DNA of 64,000 bases, taken from the NCBI RefSeq assembly GCF_004331465.1, contig NZ_SJKB01000023.1:1-64000 (forward strand), read 5' to 3'. Of the stretch, positions 52,464 through 61,376 are shown one piece after another (positions within the stretch are counted from its first letter, which is position 1; the number at the start of each line of letters is the position of its first letter). Source of the stretch: Kribbella pittospori (lineage in GTDB: Bacteria; Actinomycetota; Actinomycetes; Propionibacteriales; Kribbellaceae). Below the pieces are notes generated by a model. The model was not told the DNA's origin, did not search any database, and worked only from the letters and a program-made list of their open reading frames with translations. A program made the translations under genes and the position numbers.

Positions 52464-53617
52464 GTGTCGATGCGCAGTGCGTATGTCGTGTGTTTGACCG
52501 TTGCGCAGCGGTCGGAACTGGAAGCGATCACGCGCAGGGCCTGCGCAGAGCATCGTCAAGTAGTCCGAGCCCGGATTGTGCTGGCCGCCGCCGACGGGGA
52601 GTCCAACGCCGCCATCGGGCGCCGCCTCGCGATCGATGCCGACGCCGCCGGCAAGTGGCGCAGGCGATTCTGCCGCAGCGGAATCGAAGGATTGATCGAT
52701 CTGCCGCGCAGCGGGCGGCCGTGCAAGTTCACCGCCGAGGTGGTTGCCGGGGTCAAGGCCTTGGCCTGTGAACTGCCCACCACGGCAGGGGTGGCGATGA
52801 CCCGGTGGAGCTGTCCCGAGCTGGCGCGTGAAGTAGTGACGCGCGGTGTGGTCGGGCAGATCTCGGCCTCGACGGTGCGCCGGTGGCTGGCCGACGACGC
52901 GATCAAACCCTGGCAGCACCGATCCTGGATCTTTCCCCGCGACCGATATTTCGCGTCCAAAGCCGCTCGGGTGCTCGATCTCTACGCTCGCACCTTCGAC
53001 GGTGAGCCACTCGGCAAGGGCGATTTCGTGTTGAGCGCGGATGAGAAACCCGGCGTCCAGGCCCGGCACCGCAAACATCCCAGCCTCGAACCGGCCGCAC
53101 ACCGGTCGATGCGGGTAGAAGCCGAGTACACACGCAACGGCACACTGGCCTACTTCGCCGCCTACGACGTGCACCGCGCCCACGTCATCGGCCGGTGCGA
53201 GCCCACCACCGGCATTGCCCCCTTCACCAGACTGGTGGACGAGGTCATGACCGGCGAGCCCTACGCCAGCGCCCGCCGGGAGTTCTGGGTCGTCGACAAC
53301 GGCGCCTCCCACCGCAACTGGGCCGCGGCGCAACGACTCAACGACGCCTACCCCAACGCGCACATGATCCATCTGCCCGTGCACGCGTCCTGGCTGAACC
53401 AGGTCGAGATCTACTTCTCCGTCGTGCAACGCAAAGCACTCACCCCCGACAACTTCACCGACTCGACGCCGTGACCGAACGGCTGCTGGCCTTCCAGGAC
53501 CGCTACACCCACACCGCCCAACCCTTCGACTGGACCTTCACCCGCACCGACCTCAACGGCCTCCCCACACGGCTCGGCAAGTACGACTCCCACACGCCAC
53601 CGCCGCTGGCCGCGTAA
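52464..53617 (+). pseudogene. IS630 transposase A, one frameshift
   Basis: Starts SMRSAYVVCLTVAQRSELEA with a helix-turn-helix (AAIGRRLAIDADAAGKWRRR). The DDE residues are in DFVLSADEKPGVQAR, WVVDNGASHRNW and LNQVEIYFSVVQRKAL. At 53462 the frame ends (FTDSTP) but homology goes on in the -1 frame as DAVTERLLAFQDRYTHTAQP to the normal C-terminus. One missing C in gactcgac restores it. No slippery heptamer is seen, so mutation is likelier than programmed frameshifting. Confidence 0.8.
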
Positions 53618-53645
53618 CCACCGACGAACTAACGGGCGCACCCAC

Positions 53646-54824
53646 TAGTGTCCTGCTTCTGAAGTTCGCTACATAAGTCTAGGGTTGGTGTATGCCTAGG
53701 ACTGGGCGGCCGAAGGCCGAGTTGAGGTTGACCGATGCTGAGCGTGCGCAGTTGGGGCGTTGGGCTCGGCGGGCGAAGTCGTCGCAGGTGCTGGCGTTGC
53801 GGTCGCGGATCGTTCTTGCCTGTGCCGAGCCTGGTGCAGTGAGCAAGGAGGTCGCGGCGGCGCTGGGGTGTTCGGAGTCGACGGTCGGTAAGTGGCGTCG
53901 CCGGTTTCTGCAGCGGCGTCTTGATGGTCTGGTGGATGAGGATCGGCCGGGGCGGCCGTCGTCGGTGAGCCTGGATCAGGTCGAGGACGTGATCGTGGCG
54001 ACGCTGGAGTCGAGGCCGGCCGATGCCACGCATTGGTCGCAGTCGTCAATGGCGAAGCGGACTGGTTTGTCGCGGTCGACGATCGGGCGGATCTGGCGCG
54101 ATTTCGGTCTCAAGCCGCACCGGGTGGACGGGTTCAAGGTGTCGGCCGATCCGTTGTTCGTGGAGCGGGTCGTCGATGTCGTCGGGCTCTACCACAATCC
54201 GCCGGAGTGCGCGGTGGTGCTGTGCGTGGATGAGAAGTCGCAGATCCAGGCGCTGGATCGGTCGCAGCCGGTACTGCCGATGATGCTGGGCATGCCGCAG
54301 CGGCGCACACACGACTACCGGCGTAACGGGATCACGTCGCTGTTCGCGGCGTTCAACGTTGCCGACGGCACCGTGATCACCGAACGGCATCGCCAGCACC
54401 GCGCGACCGAGTTCAAGAAGTTCCTGACCGCGATCGACAAGACGGTGCCAGAGAGCCTGGACGTCTACATCGTGGCCGACAACTACGGCACCCACAAAAC
54501 CCCGGCGATCAAGGCCTGGCTGGCCAAACACCCCCGCTTCCACATGCACTTCACCCCGACCGGATCGTCGTGGCTCAACCAGGTCGAGCGCTGGTTCGCC
54601 TACCTCACCGACCAGAAGATCCGCCGCGGAGCCTACAAAAGCGTTCAGGCACTGGAAGCTGACACCCGCGCCTGGGTGAAGTCCTGGAACGACGACCCGA
54701 AACCGTTCATCTGGAAGAAGACCGCCGAGGAAATCCTCGACTCCCTCAGTCGCTACCTCCAACGCGTCACCGGGCAAACCGCCCGCGACCAACTTATGCA
54801 ACGAACCTCAGAAGCAGGACACTA
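53646..54824. mobile_element. IS630-family element B
   Basis: Imperfect inverted repeats TAGTGTCCTGCTTCTGA(A/G)GT... at 53646-53677 and 54793-54824. It begins on the TA that ends element A, so one inserted at the terminal TA of the other. It carries one intact transposase. Confidence 0.85.
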
Positions 54825-54825
54825 G
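53692..54825 (+). CDS. IS630-family transposase B, intact
   Basis: 377 residues. N-terminal HTH (SKEVAAALGCSESTVGKWRR), linker, and DDE domain with LCVDEKSQIQALDR, IVADNYGTHKTP and SSWLNQVERWFAYLT. It ends within the right inverted repeat. Intact, so possibly still active; its sequence differs from transposase A, so the two belong to distinct groups. Confidence 0.9.
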   Translation: MPRTGRPKAELRLTDAERAQLGRWARRAKSSQVLALRSRIVLACAEPGAVSKEVAAALGCSESTVGKWRRRFLQRRLDGLVDEDRPGRPSSVSLDQVEDVIVATLESRPADATHWSQSSMAKRTGLSRSTIGRIWRDFGLKPHRVDGFKVSADPLFVERVVDVVGLYHNPPECAVVLCVDEKSQIQALDRSQPVLPMMLGMPQRRTHDYRRNGITSLFAAFNVADGTVITERHRQHRATEFKKFLTAIDKTVPESLDVYIVADNYGTHKTPAIKAWLAKHPRFHMHFTPTGSSWLNQVERWFAYLTDQKIRRGAYKSVQALEADTRAWVKSWNDDPKPFIWKKTAEEILDSLSRYLQRVTGQTARDQLMQRTSEAGH

Positions 54826-55249
54826 CTGTTCCTCACTTCGATGATCGGGTTGTTCCTGGCCTTCATGGCCTGGCCGATGATCGCCAATCGAGTTCTACGC
54901 ACGGCCCGGTGTCGGAGTTCGTCGGCCTCGGTTTCGTGTTGTTCGGAATGTTCGTGCAGTTGCCCTTCGCACTGATCATTCCCTGGTCCTCGACCATGTC
55001 GCGTTTCGAGAATGCAACGTGTATCTGGACTGCTGCTTCTTCCGTTGCTGACGACCACGTCGCTCGTCGGGGCGGCTCCTGGCACGCCGATCAGCACCGG
55101 CGTCACGATCATCTAATGGCTCGCGGCCCTGCCGAGGATCCCTGCGCCAGCCGCGTCCGTAGTGGCCACCCTCGTCGCCACGGATGGCCGCCGCGAGTCG
55201 ACCCACCAGCCTGATGTGTTCTATGCCGAAAGGCTCAGTCGTCCAGGCG
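54826..55249. other. Membrane-protein and signal-peptide scraps after IS elements
   Basis: Contains the 3' remainder of the IS-cut gene (SMIGLFLAFMAWPMIANRVL, then in another frame FVGLGFVLFGMFVQLPFALI). From 55012 a 34-codon frame MQRVSGLLLLPLLTTTSLVG then AAPGTPISTGVTII looks like a signal peptide whose protein has been lost. Neither is a functional gene as it stands. Confidence 0.4.
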
Positions 55250-56347
55250 TCAGGAACGATCCTGCTGACGCGTGGTCTGTGGCTGTCCATCGAGTTCGGT
55301 AATCGCGACTGGACGACCGAGGTCACGCGAGCGGTAGGCGGCTTCGACGAACTCGGTCGCGTGCGCCGCCGCGGCGCCAGGGGCCGGATTGTCTCCGCTA
55401 CCCAGGATGAGCCGGACGAGGGTGCGGGCGGGCTCTTGGCTGGGGTACGCCCCCTCGTCGGCAGCGTCGATCACCTCAACGCCTGCGCCGTACCGATGGA
55501 CTTCCACCCGCCCGAGACGCAGGTTCTGGATCACGTGACCAGCCGTGCCGTGATACCGCAGCTCGTGGTGGCCGACCTCCCCTTCGGGAAGGGAGCCGGT
55601 CGACGCCACCGAGCCCACTGCGCCCGATTCGAGCCGGAACGAAACCGCGTCGACAAGATCGACCGGGAGGTCGCAGTCGGACATGTACGCGGCCACGTCG
55701 GCAGGACGTTGACCGGTCGCCCAGCTGACCATCGCCGCGGTATGACTGAGTTGTGTCTGCCCTTGCCCGCCGCCCGCGACGGCCGGGTCCCGGTAGGTGG
55801 CGGCCTGCGGCTTCATCAGGGGGTACTTCGCATCCGCGCCCTCGGCACCGGCAGCGCCGCGGTAGTGGATGCCGGCCGACGACGAATAAAAGCCCGAGAC
55901 AAGCATGAGGTCGCCGATCTGTCCGTCCTGGAGAGCATCCCGGCATCGGCGCGCGGACTTCGTGTACTGATAGGTGAATCCGACCAGGAGGTGCAGGCCT
56001 CGGTCGCCGGCGAGGCGTACCAGATCCCATGCGTCTACGGACAACAACGTCATCGGCTTCTCGACGAGCACATGCACGTCGTGCACCAAGGCGGTTCGGA
56101 CCACGGGATAGTGGTCGCAATGCGGCACGGCAACGATGACCCCGTCGAGCTCCGTGCCGGCGAACATCTCGTCGGCCGTCGCGTACGTCTTTGCGAGTCC
56201 GAAGTGCTGAGCGGCGACGGCGAGGCGCTGCGGGTCGGAATCCGCGAGCGCTGCGACGTCGCACTGGCCGCTGGCCAGCAGGCTGGGGATGTGGTGCCGG
56301 GTGGCCCACCATCCGGTCCCGATGATCCCGATTCGGGGACGAAACAC
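55250..56347 (-). CDS. Gfo/Idh/MocA-family oxidoreductase
   Basis: 365 residues from GTG 56347 behind GCGGAGGTCGGCA; the longer frame upstream overlaps the isomerase gene. Motifs: IGIIGTGWWATRHHIPSLLA, LVEKPMTLLSV (EKP), and GGQGQTQLSHTAAMVSWATG with the active-site His. It has its own 83-bp upstream gap with element e of the locus 2 regulon, so it may belong to that regulon more than to the adjacent P450 operon. Confidence 0.85.
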   Translation of the reverse strand: MFRPRIGIIGTGWWATRHHIPSLLASGQCDVAALADSDPQRLAVAAQHFGLAKTYATADEMFAGTELDGVIVAVPHCDHYPVVRTALVHDVHVLVEKPMTLLSVDAWDLVRLAGDRGLHLLVGFTYQYTKSARRCRDALQDGQIGDLMLVSGFYSSSAGIHYRGAAGAEGADAKYPLMKPQAATYRDPAVAGGGQGQTQLSHTAAMVSWATGQRPADVAAYMSDCDLPVDLVDAVSFRLESGAVGSVASTGSLPEGEVGHHELRYHGTAGHVIQNLRLGRVEVHRYGAGVEVIDAADEGAYPSQEPARTLVRLILGSGDNPAPGAAAAHATEFVEAAYRSRDLGRPVAITELDGQPQTTRQQDRS

Positions 56348-56365
56348 TGCCGACCTCCGCTCGTA

Positions 56366-56388
56366 GTTCTGACAGGGAACTGCGTCTT
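56366..56388 (-). promoter_or_regulatory. Regulon element e upstream of Gfo/Idh gene
   Basis: Minus strand AAGACGCAGTTCCCTGTCAG then AAC, preceded by CCAAATACG; compare CCAATATG-AAGACGCAG at element c. TTC and GAA are seven apart. No TTGACA at the usual distance. Confidence 0.5.
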
Positions 56389-56430
56389 CGTATTTGGGAA
56401 CTACTTGACCCTCACGCGCGGGGTGGCCAC

Positions 56431-57435
56431 TTATTCGCCCCCGAACGCACTGTCGAACGCCGCGACCGGGGCGTCGAACGCCAGCCGGCGTACGAACTGG
56501 ACCGCCTCGGCCGCGCCGAGCAGCCGATCCATTCCGGCGTCCTCCCATTCCACCGAGATCGGGCCGTCGTACCCGATGCTGTTTAACGCCCGGAAGCAAT
56601 CCTCCCAAGGCACGTCACCGTGGCCGATCGACACGAAGTCCCACCCACGGCGCAGGTTCGCCCAGGGCAAGTGGGAGGAAAGCCGGCCGCGCCGCCCGTC
56701 ACCCACCCGAACCTTCGTGTCCTTGCAGTCGACGTGGTAGATCCGGTCAGAGAAGTCGAGCAGGAAGTTCACCGGGTCCACGTCCTGCCACATCATGTGC
56801 GACGGGTCCCAGTTCAGCCCGAACGCCGGCCGGTGGTCGATCGCTTCGAGTGTGCGTGCCGTAGTCCAGTAGTCATAAGCGATCTCGCTTGGGTGCACCT
56901 CGTGCGCGAACCGGACCCCCTCCACATCGAACACGTCCAGAATCGGGCTCCAACGGACGACGAAGTCGTCGTAACCGTCGTCGATCATCGACTCCGGGAC
57001 CGGCGGGAACATTGCCACTGTGTGCCAGATGGACGAGCCCGTGAAGCCCACCACGGTGCTGACGCCCAGCTTGGCGGCGGCGCGAGCCGTGTCCATCATC
57101 TCCCGCGCCGCGGCCTGGCGGACCTCATCCGAGTTCCCGCTCCCCCAAACCCGGGCCGGCAAGATGCCCTGGTGGCGCCGATCGATCGGGTCGTCGCAGA
57201 CCGCCTGCCCGACAAGGTGGTTGGAGATCGCCCACACCTTCAGATCGTGCTTCGCCAGAGTCTCCAGCTTGCGCGGAATGTAGGTTTCGTCGGCGAGCGC
57301 CTTGTCCACCTCGAAGTGGTCACCCCAGCAGGCGATCTCCAAGCCGTCGTAGCCCCACTCGGCGGCCAGTCGGCATACCTCGTCGAAAGGCAGGTCGGCC
57401 CACTGGCCGGTGAACAGCGTGATCGGTCGTGGCAT
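56431..57435 (-). CDS. Sugar phosphate isomerase/epimerase (TIM barrel)
   Basis: 334 residues starting MPRPITLFTGQWADLPFDEV. Metal-site motifs: DGLEIACWGDHF, RFAHEVHPSEIAYDYWTT, FGLNWDPSHMMWQ, YHVDCKDTKV and ISVEWEDAGMDR. ATG 57435 follows GAGGAG, 13 bp after the upstream Gfo/Idh stop. Longer than the usual 270 residues, as in isomerases found beside Gfo/Idh dehydrogenases acting on 3-keto-glycosides. Confidence 0.85.
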   Translation of the reverse strand: MPRPITLFTGQWADLPFDEVCRLAAEWGYDGLEIACWGDHFEVDKALADETYIPRKLETLAKHDLKVWAISNHLVGQAVCDDPIDRRHQGILPARVWGSGNSDEVRQAAAREMMDTARAAAKLGVSTVVGFTGSSIWHTVAMFPPVPESMIDDGYDDFVVRWSPILDVFDVEGVRFAHEVHPSEIAYDYWTTARTLEAIDHRPAFGLNWDPSHMMWQDVDPVNFLLDFSDRIYHVDCKDTKVRVGDGRRGRLSSHLPWANLRRGWDFVSIGHGDVPWEDCFRALNSIGYDGPISVEWEDAGMDRLLGAAEAVQFVRRLAFDAPVAAFDSAFGGE

Positions 57436-57448
57436 AGCGGAGATCTCC

Positions 57449-58645
57449 TCAGAATTGGTGGTCGGGACCGGCGTCCACGTCGGTCCACGACGCCTTCTCG
57501 TCAGCGGCTCGGCCAACCGCGTCAAGGACCTGCTGCACCTGCAGCGCGTCGGCGAACGACGGACGCGGGTCCGTACCGGTCGCGATGGCGTCAAGGAAGT
57601 CACGGGCCTGGTGGGTGAACGCGTGCTCGTAACCGATGAGATGCCCCGGCGGCCACCACGCCGACAGGTACGGGTGGTCCGGCTCGGTGACCAGAATCCG
57701 GGTGAAGCCCTGCTCGCTGCCAGGTCGGGCAGCGTCGTAGAACTCCAACTCGTTGAGCCGTTCCAGGTCGAACGTCACCGACCCCTGCGACCCGTTGATC
57801 TCCACCCGCAGCCCGTTCTTGCGACCGGTAGCGAACCGGGTTGCCTCGTACGTCGCCACCGCGCCACCGTCGAGCCGGGCCAGGAACAGCGCTGCGTCGT
57901 CAACAGTGACCGGTCCGGTGCCTGCTCCCGCGGAGCCGGTCAGACTGCCGGCTCCGACCGGCAACGGTCTCTCGGTCACGAACGTCTCGGTCAGCGCGCT
58001 CACCGTGGCGATCCGCTGGCCGGTGACGAACTGGGTCAGGTCGATGATGTGTGCGCCGATGTCGCCCAGCGCGCCGGAACCTGCCTTGTCGTTCTGCAAG
58101 CGCCACACCAGCGGGAACTGCGGATCGACGATCCAGTCCTGCAGGTACGCCGCGCGCACGTGCCGGATCACACCGAGCCGTCCGGCGGCTATCAGGTCCC
58201 GCATCACCGTGACCGCGGGCACTCTCCGGTAGGTGAAGCCACACATCGACAGAGTGCCGTCGGCCCGAGCTGTCTGCGCGGCGGCCACCATGGACTGTGC
58301 CTCGGCCACCGTGTTGGCCAAGGGCTTCTCACACAGCACATGTTTGCCGGCGGCCAGCGCGGCCAGCGCGATCTCTGCGTGACTGTCACCCGGGGTGCAG
58401 ATGTCGACCACGTCGATGTCGTCCCGGTCGACCAGCTCCCGCCAGCTCGTGGTGTACCGCTCCCAGCCGAGCCGGTCCGCGGCAGCCGACACGTTTGTCT
58501 CGTCCCGACCGCAGATCATCGCCATCCGCGCCCGGACCGGCAGGTCGTACACCCGGTTCACGATCCGCCAAGCCTGTGAGTGCGCAGCACCCATGAAGGC
58601 GTAGCCGACCATGCCGATTCGCAACTCGCTCTCTGCAGTGGACAC
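57449..58645 (-). CDS. Gfo/Idh/MocA-family oxidoreductase (inositol-2-dehydrogenase-like)
   Basis: 398 residues from GTG 58645. Motifs: IGMVGYAFMGAAHSQAWRIV, VLCEKPLANTVAEA (EKP), GSGALGDIGAHIIDLTQFVT with the active-site Asp and His. A TTG at 58657 is a possible start, but GGGGG lies at proper spacing only from the GTG. It is cotranscribed with the esterase (15 bp gap) and the isomerase. Confidence 0.85.
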   Translation of the reverse strand: MSTAESELRIGMVGYAFMGAAHSQAWRIVNRVYDLPVRARMAMICGRDETNVSAAADRLGWERYTTSWRELVDRDDIDVVDICTPGDSHAEIALAALAAGKHVLCEKPLANTVAEAQSMVAAAQTARADGTLSMCGFTYRRVPAVTVMRDLIAAGRLGVIRHVRAAYLQDWIVDPQFPLVWRLQNDKAGSGALGDIGAHIIDLTQFVTGQRIATVSALTETFVTERPLPVGAGSLTGSAGAGTGPVTVDDAALFLARLDGGAVATYEATRFATGRKNGLRVEINGSQGSVTFDLERLNELEFYDAARPGSEQGFTRILVTEPDHPYLSAWWPPGHLIGYEHAFTHQARDFLDAIATGTDPRPSFADALQVQQVLDAVGRAADEKASWTDVDAGPDHQF

Positions 58646-58660
58646 CAATACCCCCAATCG

Positions 58661-59449
58661 TCAGGCCCAGGTGCCGGCAACGTGGAACTTCAGGTGCCGC
58701 GGCAACTGCCCGGACCAGTAACTCCAGTCGTGTCCGCCCTGGGTTTCTTCGTACAGGTGAGCGATGTGGTGACGGTGAAGATGCCGCGCGAAGGCACGGT
58801 TGGACTCGATTACCGAGTCGGCGGTGCCGCAGCCGAACGCGATTTGTAGTCCGGCTCGACGGTTGGCATCCAGGACGAGATGGGTCGGATCGTGCTCGAG
58901 TTCGGCGGCTTCGCCGGCCCAGATCCGCCGGCGACTGTCGTCATCGACGAACACGTACAGCTGATCGGGGCGAAAGTACCCACTCATCGCGGTAGCACTG
59001 GAGAACGCCATCGGGTGACGAAGCGCGAGAGTCAGCGCGGCGTACCCTCCCATCGACAAGCCGGTGATCCACCGACGACCGTCCAACGGGAACGTGACGT
59101 CAGCCCACGACAAAAGCTCCTGCATGAGCCACGTCTCTGCCTTGGCGGAGCCGTCGCTCCAGTCCGCCCATGCCGAGCCGTGCAGGATCCCGGTGTCCGA
59201 CGGAGCGATGATGACCGGTTGATCAGTCGGTGAGACGTCGAGGATCCGGGACGCGATGTCGTGGACACGCGCCTTGAGGAACCAGTTATGTCCTGCGGCG
59301 TCATTCACGCCGTGCAGGAGCACCAGGAGCGGGTGTGGTCCCGGCCACGCAGGTTTCCAGGTCCAGACAGCAACCCGGGCACGATTGGCGGGACTGTAGA
59401 CATCGGCGATGCTCACCCCCGCGGGAAGCACGCCCATCGGCCGACTCAT
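58661..59449 (-). CDS. Putative esterase (PF00756-like alpha/beta hydrolase)
   Basis: 262 residues. Nucleophile elbow ITGLSMGGYAAL, acid region FGCGTADSVIE, and catalytic His in GGHDWSYWSGQLPRHL. No signal peptide, so it acts in the cytoplasm. Its ATG overlaps the SDR stop. It may remove acyl or feruloyl-type groups from the sugar before oxidation. Confidence 0.85.
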   Translation of the reverse strand: MSRPMGVLPAGVSIADVYSPANRARVAVWTWKPAWPGPHPLLVLLHGVNDAAGHNWFLKARVHDIASRILDVSPTDQPVIIAPSDTGILHGSAWADWSDGSAKAETWLMQELLSWADVTFPLDGRRWITGLSMGGYAALTLALRHPMAFSSATAMSGYFRPDQLYVFVDDDSRRRIWAGEAAELEHDPTHLVLDANRRAGLQIAFGCGTADSVIESNRAFARHLHRHHIAHLYEETQGGHDWSYWSGQLPRHLKFHVAGTWA

Positions 59450-60183
59450 CAGCCGACGGCCCTTGTCGCAGCGGCGATGCCGTCCAGGTCGGCGTCGAGG
59501 ACATGCCGCACGGTGATCGATTCGACGTGCACGCCGGCAGGGGCATTGATCGCGGTGACGACCTGGTCAGCGACGTCGTCAGGAGTCAGAAACGCCTTGG
59601 AGCCGATGAATCCAGCCGGATCGGTGACCGCGGAGTTCCAGAATCCGGTGGTGACACCAGCCGGAAAGAGGGCAGTGACTTTGATTCCTGCGGCCAGGCC
59701 CTCCAGCTGCGCGGCCTCGGTGAAGCCGCGCACGGCGAACTTGGTTGCGCAGTAGGCAGCCTGCCCGGGTTCTGCTCGCTGTCCCGCGGTGGAGATGACG
59801 TTGACGATGTGGCCAGGGCACCCCAGGCGGGCCATCTCACGGAATGCCGCCGCAGTGAGTTGGATGACGGCCCGGACGTTCACCTGCCACATCAACTCGA
59901 GGTCTGCCATCCGGATCCGGTCGACCGGTGCATGGCGGGCCAGACCGGCGTTGTTGACCAGCAGATCCAGGCGGCCATACTGGTCCACCACGGTGTCGAT
60001 CAGCCGACTGGTACCTTCAGCGTCGGCGAGATCCTGGACCACGCAGTCCTGCGCCGGTCGCTGGTCGACACCCACGACAGTCATACCGTCACCGATGAGC
60101 CGTTGCTTCACCGCGAGGCCGATGCCACTCGCGGCACCGGTCACCACTGCGACCCGGCTGTCGGTCCGCCCTGGCGCGGTCAT
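59449..60183 (-). CDS. SDR-family oxidoreductase
   Basis: 244 residues with TGAASGIGLAV, LLVNNAGLARH, ISTAG (Ser) and YCATK (YxxxK). Its ATG overlaps the P450 stop codon (ATGA), so the two products are made together. It may oxidise the alcohol exposed or made by the P450. Confidence 0.85.
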   Translation of the reverse strand: MTAPGRTDSRVAVVTGAASGIGLAVKQRLIGDGMTVVGVDQRPAQDCVVQDLADAEGTSRLIDTVVDQYGRLDLLVNNAGLARHAPVDRIRMADLELMWQVNVRAVIQLTAAAFREMARLGCPGHIVNVISTAGQRAEPGQAAYCATKFAVRGFTEAAQLEGLAAGIKVTALFPAGVTTGFWNSAVTDPAGFIGSKAFLTPDDVADQVVTAINAPAGVHVESITVRHVLDADLDGIAAATRAVG

Positions 60184-61325
60184 CGGCGGATCACCGGGAT
60201 CGCGTTAAATCGTTCGAGCACGGTTATCGTGTCCGCGCCGGCGCCTTCCCGGGCCCAGTCGATGTCGGGCTCACCGTCGAATTCCCACTCAGGCCATTCG
60301 CCGACCAGGACCTCCAAGAGGGCGTGCATCTCCAGCTCGGTGATGTTCATTCCCAGGCATGAGTGGCGGCCTGCGCCGAAGGCGAGATGCGGTTTGCGTT
60401 CACGGTGGATGTCGATGCGTTCAGGGCGTTCCCACACCGTCGCGTCGTGGTTGGCCGAGACGAAGCTGAGAACGACGTTCCGTTGCTGATCCCCGCTGGC
60501 TTGGACGACCCGCTCCATCTTCGGCAGCGGGGACAAGAAACGCGCGAGCTCGGCAACGGTGCGATTGAATGCCGCGGCGTTCCCAGCCAGGTAGCGGCGG
60601 TCGTCGGACGATCGGATGAGGTGCCAGACAAGTCCGGTCGCGAGCTTGATGACGGTGTCCCGTCCACCGGCCATGAGAACGCTGCCGATGCCGAACATCT
60701 CGGGTCGGGAGAGTTGTCGCCCGTCCACGACGAGCTGGGCTATCCGGTCCCAGATGTCCTGTCGCTCAGGATCTTCGACCGGCGCACGTTCAGCGTCATC
60801 GAACACCCGGGTGAGGTAGGCATGCAGCGTGTTCCCCGATCGCTGCGTTGGCTGGTCGAAGCGCCGTTCCCGGTGCGCGCGTTTCGACGCGGCAGTCACC
60901 TGGCCCGACGCCCATGCGTCCGCCGTCCAGACATCCGGCCCCCAGGACAGCCACTCGTCGTAGTCCTGAGGGCGGTCGAAGATGATCGTGAGGCAACCGA
61001 TCACGTACGGCAACGCGAACTCCCCGCAGATCTCGCCGCCGCCGTTGGCGTTGATCCGGCCGATGAGGTCGCGAGCGAGCGCGCGAAACTGCGGCACCTT
61101 CGGCTCAATCGCCGAGCTCATGAAGATCGGCTGCACCGCCTCGCGGAACAGCGTGTGGCGCGGCGGGTCGAGCTCGAGCGGAAGCTGCTGATAGTCGCGC
61201 ACATCCCGGTCCCCCACCACGTCGCTGGAGAACCGCGTGAAGTCCTTGGCCGCCGCGCGTACCTCTTTGTGCCCTCGGATCTCCACGCGGGCACTACCTG
61301 TCTCACGCATCGTCCACCCCACCAT
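60180..61325 (-). CDS. Cytochrome P450, class I soluble
   Basis: 381 residues. Haem loop FGAGRHSCLGMNI with the Cys ligand near residue 341; K-helix ExxR in ELARFLSPLPKMER; I-helix LMAGGRDTVIKL keeps the Asp-Thr pair used in oxygen activation. ATG 61325 has no ribosome site; an ATG five codons on (61310) follows GGTGGGG and may be the true start. It needs two electron carriers, encoded divergently at 62668 and 62865. It lies between a ROK regulator and four carbohydrate-type genes, which suggests a sugar or glycoside substrate. Confidence 0.9.
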   Translation of the reverse strand: MVGWTMRETGSARVEIRGHKEVRAAAKDFTRFSSDVVGDRDVRDYQQLPLELDPPRHTLFREAVQPIFMSSAIEPKVPQFRALARDLIGRINANGGGEICGEFALPYVIGCLTIIFDRPQDYDEWLSWGPDVWTADAWASGQVTAASKRAHRERRFDQPTQRSGNTLHAYLTRVFDDAERAPVEDPERQDIWDRIAQLVVDGRQLSRPEMFGIGSVLMAGGRDTVIKLATGLVWHLIRSSDDRRYLAGNAAAFNRTVAELARFLSPLPKMERVVQASGDQQRNVVLSFVSANHDATVWERPERIDIHRERKPHLAFGAGRHSCLGMNITELEMHALLEVLVGEWPEWEFDGEPDIDWAREGAGADTITVLERFNAIPVIRR

Positions 61326-61330
61326 TTTGT

Positions 61331-61347
61331 GCGGTATCCGGTTTAAT
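61331..61347 (-). promoter_or_regulatory. Shared P450/ferredoxin upstream element, copy 1
   Basis: Minus strand ATTAAACCGGATACCGC, just before the P450 start. The ferredoxin promoter has ATTAAACGGATATCG (62625-62639), the same element with one base fewer. Probably an operator read by the ROK protein. Confidence 0.5.
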
Positions 61348-61376
61348 CTCCGGTGGCCGCACGCTAGCAGAGCAAG

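Larger units (their letters stand above)
51985..53647. mobile_element. IS630-family element A
   Basis: Bounded by perfect 35-bp inverted repeats, CACTAGTGGGTGCGCCCGTT... at 51982-52016 and its reverse complement at 53616-53650, with TA at each end as expected for IS630/Tc1-type insertion. It carries the transposase (52464) and a short accessory gene on the other strand (52000). It shares its right TA with element B. Confidence 0.85.

Noticed and set aside
51984..53429. 481-codon minus-strand frame across IS630 element A
   Set aside because: Antisense of the transposase joined to an out-of-frame reading of the accessory gene.
52464..53617. Programmed frameshifting in transposase A
   Set aside because: No A-rich slippery heptamer or downstream structure is seen at 53462; a single lost C explains the break.
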